From Actinopolymorpha alba DSM 45243 (GTDB lineage Bacteria; Actinomycetota; Actinomycetes; Propionibacteriales; Actinopolymorphaceae), in NCBI RefSeq assembly GCF_000373925.1, contig NZ_KB892769.1, forward strand, positions 1-64,000: a stretch of 64,000 nt of DNA, given 5' to 3'. Of the stretch, positions 60,532 to 64,000 are shown one piece after another. A model generated the notes under the pieces. The model was not told the origin of the DNA. It saw only the letters and a list, made by a program, of their open reading frames with translations, and made no database searches. Each line of letters begins with the position of its first letter. Position 1 is the stretch's first letter. The position numbers and the translations under genes were made by a program.

Positions 60532-63093
60532 CTACCCGCGCAACGTGACCGTGAGGCTTCTGCCGTACGCCTGGCGGGTTTCGAAGTCCAACTGATTGCC
60601 CCCGGCGACCCGGCTCACGCGTACCCCCTCGTCCGCGGAGACCACCGTCAGCGCGCGCCCACGCACGACGACAGAGACGGTGTCCCGGTCCATGGTGGGG
60701 TCGGACACCGCGACCGTAGTCAGGCCGCCGGGCCGGGTCTGCGCGATCACCGACGCCGGACCGTCGATGCTGAGTTCCGCGGCCTGGTGCCGCCCGCCGG
60801 CGAACACGTTGGCGGCGGTCAGCCCGAGCCCGGTATGACGGATGGCCTGTATGCGTGGGTTGTTCGCCAGCACACGAAGCGGTCCGCCGGCGTACGACGT
60901 CAAACGGCTGTCCGTCGCGTGCGGCACCAACGCGTACGCCAGCGACGACGGCGCCGCGCCGGCTGCCTGGTCGAACGAGACGCTGAAGACGTTGCGGGAG
61001 ACGGCGGTGTCGGGGTTCGAGGTACGAACGACGCGGCGGCTGCGGGTGACCTGCTCCAGCCCCACCCTCACCGGCCTGGGTTCGAGGAATGCATAGCCAA
61101 CGGCAGTCCCCTGGCTTGCGTTGAGGTACCGCAGCCAGCGCAGATCAGCCGTGCCGGCACCCGACCACGGACTGCCGTCCCGCCGCACACCCGTGATCGC
61201 CACCTGCTCGGACGGCGCCGCGATCCGTGCGTCCACCGTCGTAGTGACGGCTGGGTCGCTGACGCCGGCAGCCAGTACGACAATCTCGTCGTCGAGCATG
61301 AACCACGACTTGTGGGCCTGGGCATTCTGGTAGACGACGAAGTCGTCTGGCAGCACGCCCCGCTGTTTGTCGGCGTACGCGACATCACTGGACTGCATCA
61401 GCCCGGCCACGCCGTAGGCGCCGAGAGTCGCGCCGCCGGAATGGCGATTGGTGCCGCGCGGAAAGTAGACGTAGGTGTTCTGCGACTCTGACGACGACGT
61501 GAACGCCAGCGGGTGGTCGGGGTTGTCGTAGTACGGCGTGCCGTACAACTCGGGGATCGTCTGCCGCCGCTCGACCGGTGCGGTGACGCCAGCCAGACCG
61601 TACGCCGAGATCGTGGTGAAGTAGTCAACGCCGTACGCCTGGGTCTGGTCCTGGCCCGAGAGATACAGGTAGTACGCCCCGTCACCCTGGAACCACGGGA
61701 GGAGGTTCTCGCCGTTCATGTATTCGTACTTGCTGATCCGGTCAGAGCTGCGGGCGAGCGCGAACGCGTAGCCCGGACGCCGGTGCACGTGCTTGTCCAT
61801 GGCGTTGAACGCGACGCTTCGCGAAGCCTGGTTGAGGTCTGCCGCCGGGATGGTGTCATCACCCATGACGTCGGCGTAGCGCGCGATGCTGCCCGGCGAC
61901 ACGAAGCTTGTCGGATTGAGTGTCGCCCGCGACGTTGCCTGGATGAACTTCACGTAGCCCTTCAACGCAAGGGCATCCGGCCCGGTGGCGTAGTCGGAAA
62001 GGTCGACGACGGCCTCCAGCACCACAGCGACATCGGCGTACCCCGTGGTGGTCCGCGACACCGCCCGCCCCTTGACGATCTCCATCATCCAGCCCTCGAA
62101 GATGAGCGGGGCAAAGCCATTGCGCACCCACCCGTGCACCACCTCGACCAGGGAGTCGCCCCGCGCGTAGGTCGTACCCTCAAGGACCTTGAGCGTCTGG
62201 ACGACCCTCGTCAACAGAGCCTTGCCATAGGAACCCGTGTAGGCGACCGAGGAATGCTGGATGAACGATCCGTCGGCGTAATAGCCGTCGGTGACGCCGT
62301 GCTGAAGGTGGTATGGGTCGACGGTGGCGAAGACGGTCAGCTGGTCGGCGAGCGCCTTGCGGATCCGCGCGTCATCACCGAGCAGGGCACCTTGCAGGAT
62401 CCGGTTGGTAGTGATGTCGGCGAGATTGGCGCCGGTGTGGAAACGCGAGTCCAGATCGACATCGCCATCCTTGCCGTTACGCAGATAGGCATCCATGGAA
62501 TCGACGTAGGTCCGCAGGAGCTCTGGGTGGTACGCCCGAACCTGATCGAGGAGCAGCACCAGCGTCTTGCTGACGTGACTGGAGATGCCGATCTCCCAGT
62601 TGAACCAGTTGCCGTAATAGCCGCGGCCCTGGTCGCCGTAGTAACGCTCGTGTAACCAGGCCAGCCCGTCGATCACCCGGCGCTGGACGGCGAGGTTGTC
62701 GTCGAGATCAGTCCTGGTGGCGAGCGCGATCTCATACAGATGTTGGAACGACGCGGTGAGGTTCGAGTCGCTGGAACCAAGGGGTACGCCGGCGAACAAC
62801 TCGCCGCTGCCGGCCCGGTCCATCGCCGTGAGCCAGGTCCGCGCGATCTGGTCGATGCCGGCCAGCTTGGCGGCGACCTCCGGCCTGGCATTGGACTCAG
62901 GCGTCCCAGCGAAGATCGCCACAGTGTTGGAGAGCAGCCGGGCGCTCTCGGTGCTGGCATCGGCGCTCGCGGCGGTGCTGGCGGCGCTGGTGTGGACGTC
63001 GGCGCTGGTTTCGCCGGCCTGTCCCGGCGTGGCCATCGTCAGCAGCCCAGCGGACGGGAGCAGCGACAGCAGGTGGCGACGGCTGATCTCCAC
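60532..63093 (-). CDS. Polysaccharide lyase family 8 (hyaluronate/chondroitin/xanthan lyase type)
   Basis: An 853-residue secreted lyase. The signal, EISRRHLLSLLPSAGLLTM followed by ATPGQAGE, has a twin-arginine-like pair. The (alpha/alpha) toroid carries the catalytic Asn in YYGNWFNWEIGISSHVSKTL, and His/Tyr in DGSFIQHSSVAYTGSYGKAL. Beta-sandwich regions follow (MNGENLLPWFQGDGAYYLYL, ARSSDRISKYEYMNGEN). The start is GTG at 63093 with GAGGAG seven bases upstream. It cleaves uronic-acid polymers by beta-elimination; specific polymer not determinable. Confidence 0.9.
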   Translation of the reverse strand: MEISRRHLLSLLPSAGLLTMATPGQAGETSADVHTSAASTAASADASTESARLLSNTVAIFAGTPESNARPEVAAKLAGIDQIARTWLTAMDRAGSGELFAGVPLGSSDSNLTASFQHLYEIALATRTDLDDNLAVQRRVIDGLAWLHERYYGDQGRGYYGNWFNWEIGISSHVSKTLVLLLDQVRAYHPELLRTYVDSMDAYLRNGKDGDVDLDSRFHTGANLADITTNRILQGALLGDDARIRKALADQLTVFATVDPYHLQHGVTDGYYADGSFIQHSSVAYTGSYGKALLTRVVQTLKVLEGTTYARGDSLVEVVHGWVRNGFAPLIFEGWMMEIVKGRAVSRTTTGYADVAVVLEAVVDLSDYATGPDALALKGYVKFIQATSRATLNPTSFVSPGSIARYADVMGDDTIPAADLNQASRSVAFNAMDKHVHRRPGYAFALARSSDRISKYEYMNGENLLPWFQGDGAYYLYLSGQDQTQAYGVDYFTTISAYGLAGVTAPVERRQTIPELYGTPYYDNPDHPLAFTSSSESQNTYVYFPRGTNRHSGGATLGAYGVAGLMQSSDVAYADKQRGVLPDDFVVYQNAQAHKSWFMLDDEIVVLAAGVSDPAVTTTVDARIAAPSEQVAITGVRRDGSPWSGAGTADLRWLRYLNASQGTAVGYAFLEPRPVRVGLEQVTRSRRVVRTSNPDTAVSRNVFSVSFDQAAGAAPSSLAYALVPHATDSRLTSYAGGPLRVLANNPRIQAIRHTGLGLTAANVFAGGRHQAAELSIDGPASVIAQTRPGGLTTVAVSDPTMDRDTVSVVVRGRALTVVSADEGVRVSRVAGGNQLDFETRQAYGRSLTVTLRG

Positions 63094-63287
63094 GGCACAC
63101 TCCTCGATGGCACGAAAGGTTCCTGGCAGCGGGAGATCACCACCGTAGCTATGCGACAGCGCCCCCGCTGTCAACGAGCGCACACCTGGCCGGGATGAGC
63201 CAGCCAGCGACGACAAAGTCGAGCACTGTGCGCTCCCATGAGGCGGCAAAGCGACCGCTTTTCGTCAGACCTGGATCAGCCTCGACG

Positions 63288-63905
63288 TCAGTGACCAGCC
63301 CGGCCCTTCACGCCGAGGCCGGATGCGATCAGCTGTTGGTTGGCCCTGCTGCGGTCCCGGAGCAGCGTTTCGTCGAACGGGTCGGCCCCCAGGCTGTCCC
63401 GCATGACGTTCTCCAGCAACAGCGGTCCGAGAACAAGGAAGATGACTTGGTACGCGGCCCAGTCGAGCGTGTCATCCGCATCCTTGTGCTGGTAGCCGAG
63501 TCGCTCGAGTTGGGCGCGGGTCCCCATCAGCAGGCGCGCGAACATCGCCGATCCGGCCTCGCCGCCCTCCAGCAACCTGCGGCGGACATAGGCGCGTGCC
63601 TGCGTGTCGGCCCCGAAGACCTGAGCGGTGATGTCCCCCATCGACGCCAGCATGCGGTCGGGATCGACCTGCCGGCCCGCTTCGTCGAGCCGCGCGCCGA
63701 GGCTGGACAACACCTCATCGTCGACGGCCTGCTCCAGCCCCTTCTTTGACCCGAAGTGGTGACGGAGCAATGCGTGTGAAACGCCAGCCTCTTCGGCGAT
63801 GGCACGGGTTGAGGTCGCGGCGAATCCGCGTTCGGCAAACAGCTTCTGCGCCGCGATTCGCAATCGTGCACGCGCTGTGAGATCGGGTGGTTGGGCAGTC
63901 GACAT
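63288..63905 (-). CDS. TetR-family transcriptional regulator
   Basis: A 205-residue regulator: AAQKLFAERGFAATSTRAIA, EEAGVSHALLRHHFGSKKGL. The C-terminal part (FARLLMGTRAQLERLGYQHK, LGPLLLENVMRD) is a TetR ligand domain. ATG at 63905. Target unknown; it follows a truncated gene on the same strand by 33 bp, perhaps as an operon. Confidence 0.88.
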   Translation of the reverse strand: MSTAQPPDLTARARLRIAAQKLFAERGFAATSTRAIAEEAGVSHALLRHHFGSKKGLEQAVDDEVLSSLGARLDEAGRQVDPDRMLASMGDITAQVFGADTQARAYVRRRLLEGGEAGSAMFARLLMGTRAQLERLGYQHKDADDTLDWAAYQVIFLVLGPLLLENVMRDSLGADPFDETLLRDRSRANQQLIASGLGVKGRAGH

Positions 63906-63938
63906 GGCATCACAACCCTAGCGTCCTGCGCTCGGACA

Positions 63939-64000
63939 TTAGAGCAGGCCGCGTAGGGCAGGCAGCTTGCGTAGATAGTGACCGATCGCGAAGCTCGCGA
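63939..64000 (-). CDS. C-terminal end of an unidentified protein, cut by the window edge
   Basis: The minus-strand frame ending at TAA (63941-63939) reads SFAIGHYLRKLPALRGLL before the stop. Its arrangement upstream of the tetR gene, with a 33-bp gap, suggests a real gene continuing past the window. Too short to identify. Confidence 0.35.
   Translation of the reverse strand, partial: ASFAIGHYLRKLPALRGLL

Overview
The window is chromosomal DNA of a high-GC actinomycete (Actinomycetota). Evidence: strongly G/C-biased third codon positions, many GTG/TTG starts, dense 4-nt ATGA/GTGA gene overlaps, and actinobacterial gene orders: rpsP-KH protein-rimM-trmD-rplS-lepB-rnhB-DUF2469-(insert)-yraN-yifB-dprA, and amtB-glnB-glnD upstream of ffh. 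A member of Propionibacteriales is plausible, but that is inference. I see no tRNA, rRNA, CRISPR array, prophage or transposase.

Layout. 1-7.8 kb: dprA, yifB and yraN (minus strand), separated from the rest of their usual neighbourhood by a plus-strand pair (acetolactate-synthase-like TPP enzyme and sugar-acid-type IlvD dehydratase) and a LURP-one-like gene. 7.8-12.7 kb: DUF2469, rnhB, lepB, rplS, trmD, rimM, KH protein, rpsP. 12.9-17.3 kb: S10 peptidase split by an apparent frameshift, amidohydrolase, ffh. 17.6-23.1 kb: a hypothetical gene, a 745-bp palindrome-rich gap, then the nitrogen genes glnD, glnB, amtB. 23.4-26 kb: membrane protein/TetR operon and pabB. 26.1-27.8 kb: a toxin-antitoxin island with HEPN protein, a fragment resembling the end of a nucleotidyltransferase, a broken merR, and intact vapBC. 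27.9-35.7 kb: gamma-glutamyltransferase, peptide-type binding lipoprotein, class III aminotransferase, GNAT, ftsY, MarR. 36.3-44 kb: TPR-like protein, coupled upstream ORF plus ECF sigma factor, two-component system divergent from an RseB-like protein and ABC exporter. 44-46 kb: TrmB regulator with a short PurA-like enzyme. 46-50.6 kb: DUF3048 lipoprotein, ogt, Ada-AlkA, F420-type LLM oxidoreductase. 51-56.9 kb: cydABDC. 57-59.5 kb: acyltransferase, BlaI-type repressor, M56 protease. 60-64 kb: two doubtful small genes, a PL8 polysaccharide lyase, TetR, and a truncated gene.

How genes work together. The cytochrome bd operon (cydA, cydB, cydD, cydC, with cydB-cydD overlapping) has in front of cydA two abutting 17-bp palindromes of 6-5-6 form. 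The arms of one are identical to a 17-bp palindrome just upstream of the BlaI-family gene 1.3 kb away, which is paired with an M56 membrane protease. I infer a BlaI/M56 sensory circuit controlling cytochrome bd. TrmB and the PurA-like enzyme form a two-gene operon with a likely leaderless promoter overlapped by a 13-bp-arm inverted repeat.

Several larger gaps carry long imperfect to perfect palindromes that recur in different gaps, including one perfect 68-bp palindrome. They form recognisable families with shared flanks, and are the main structure in the window not explained by genes. All functions are read by eye from sequence motifs; no database search was run.
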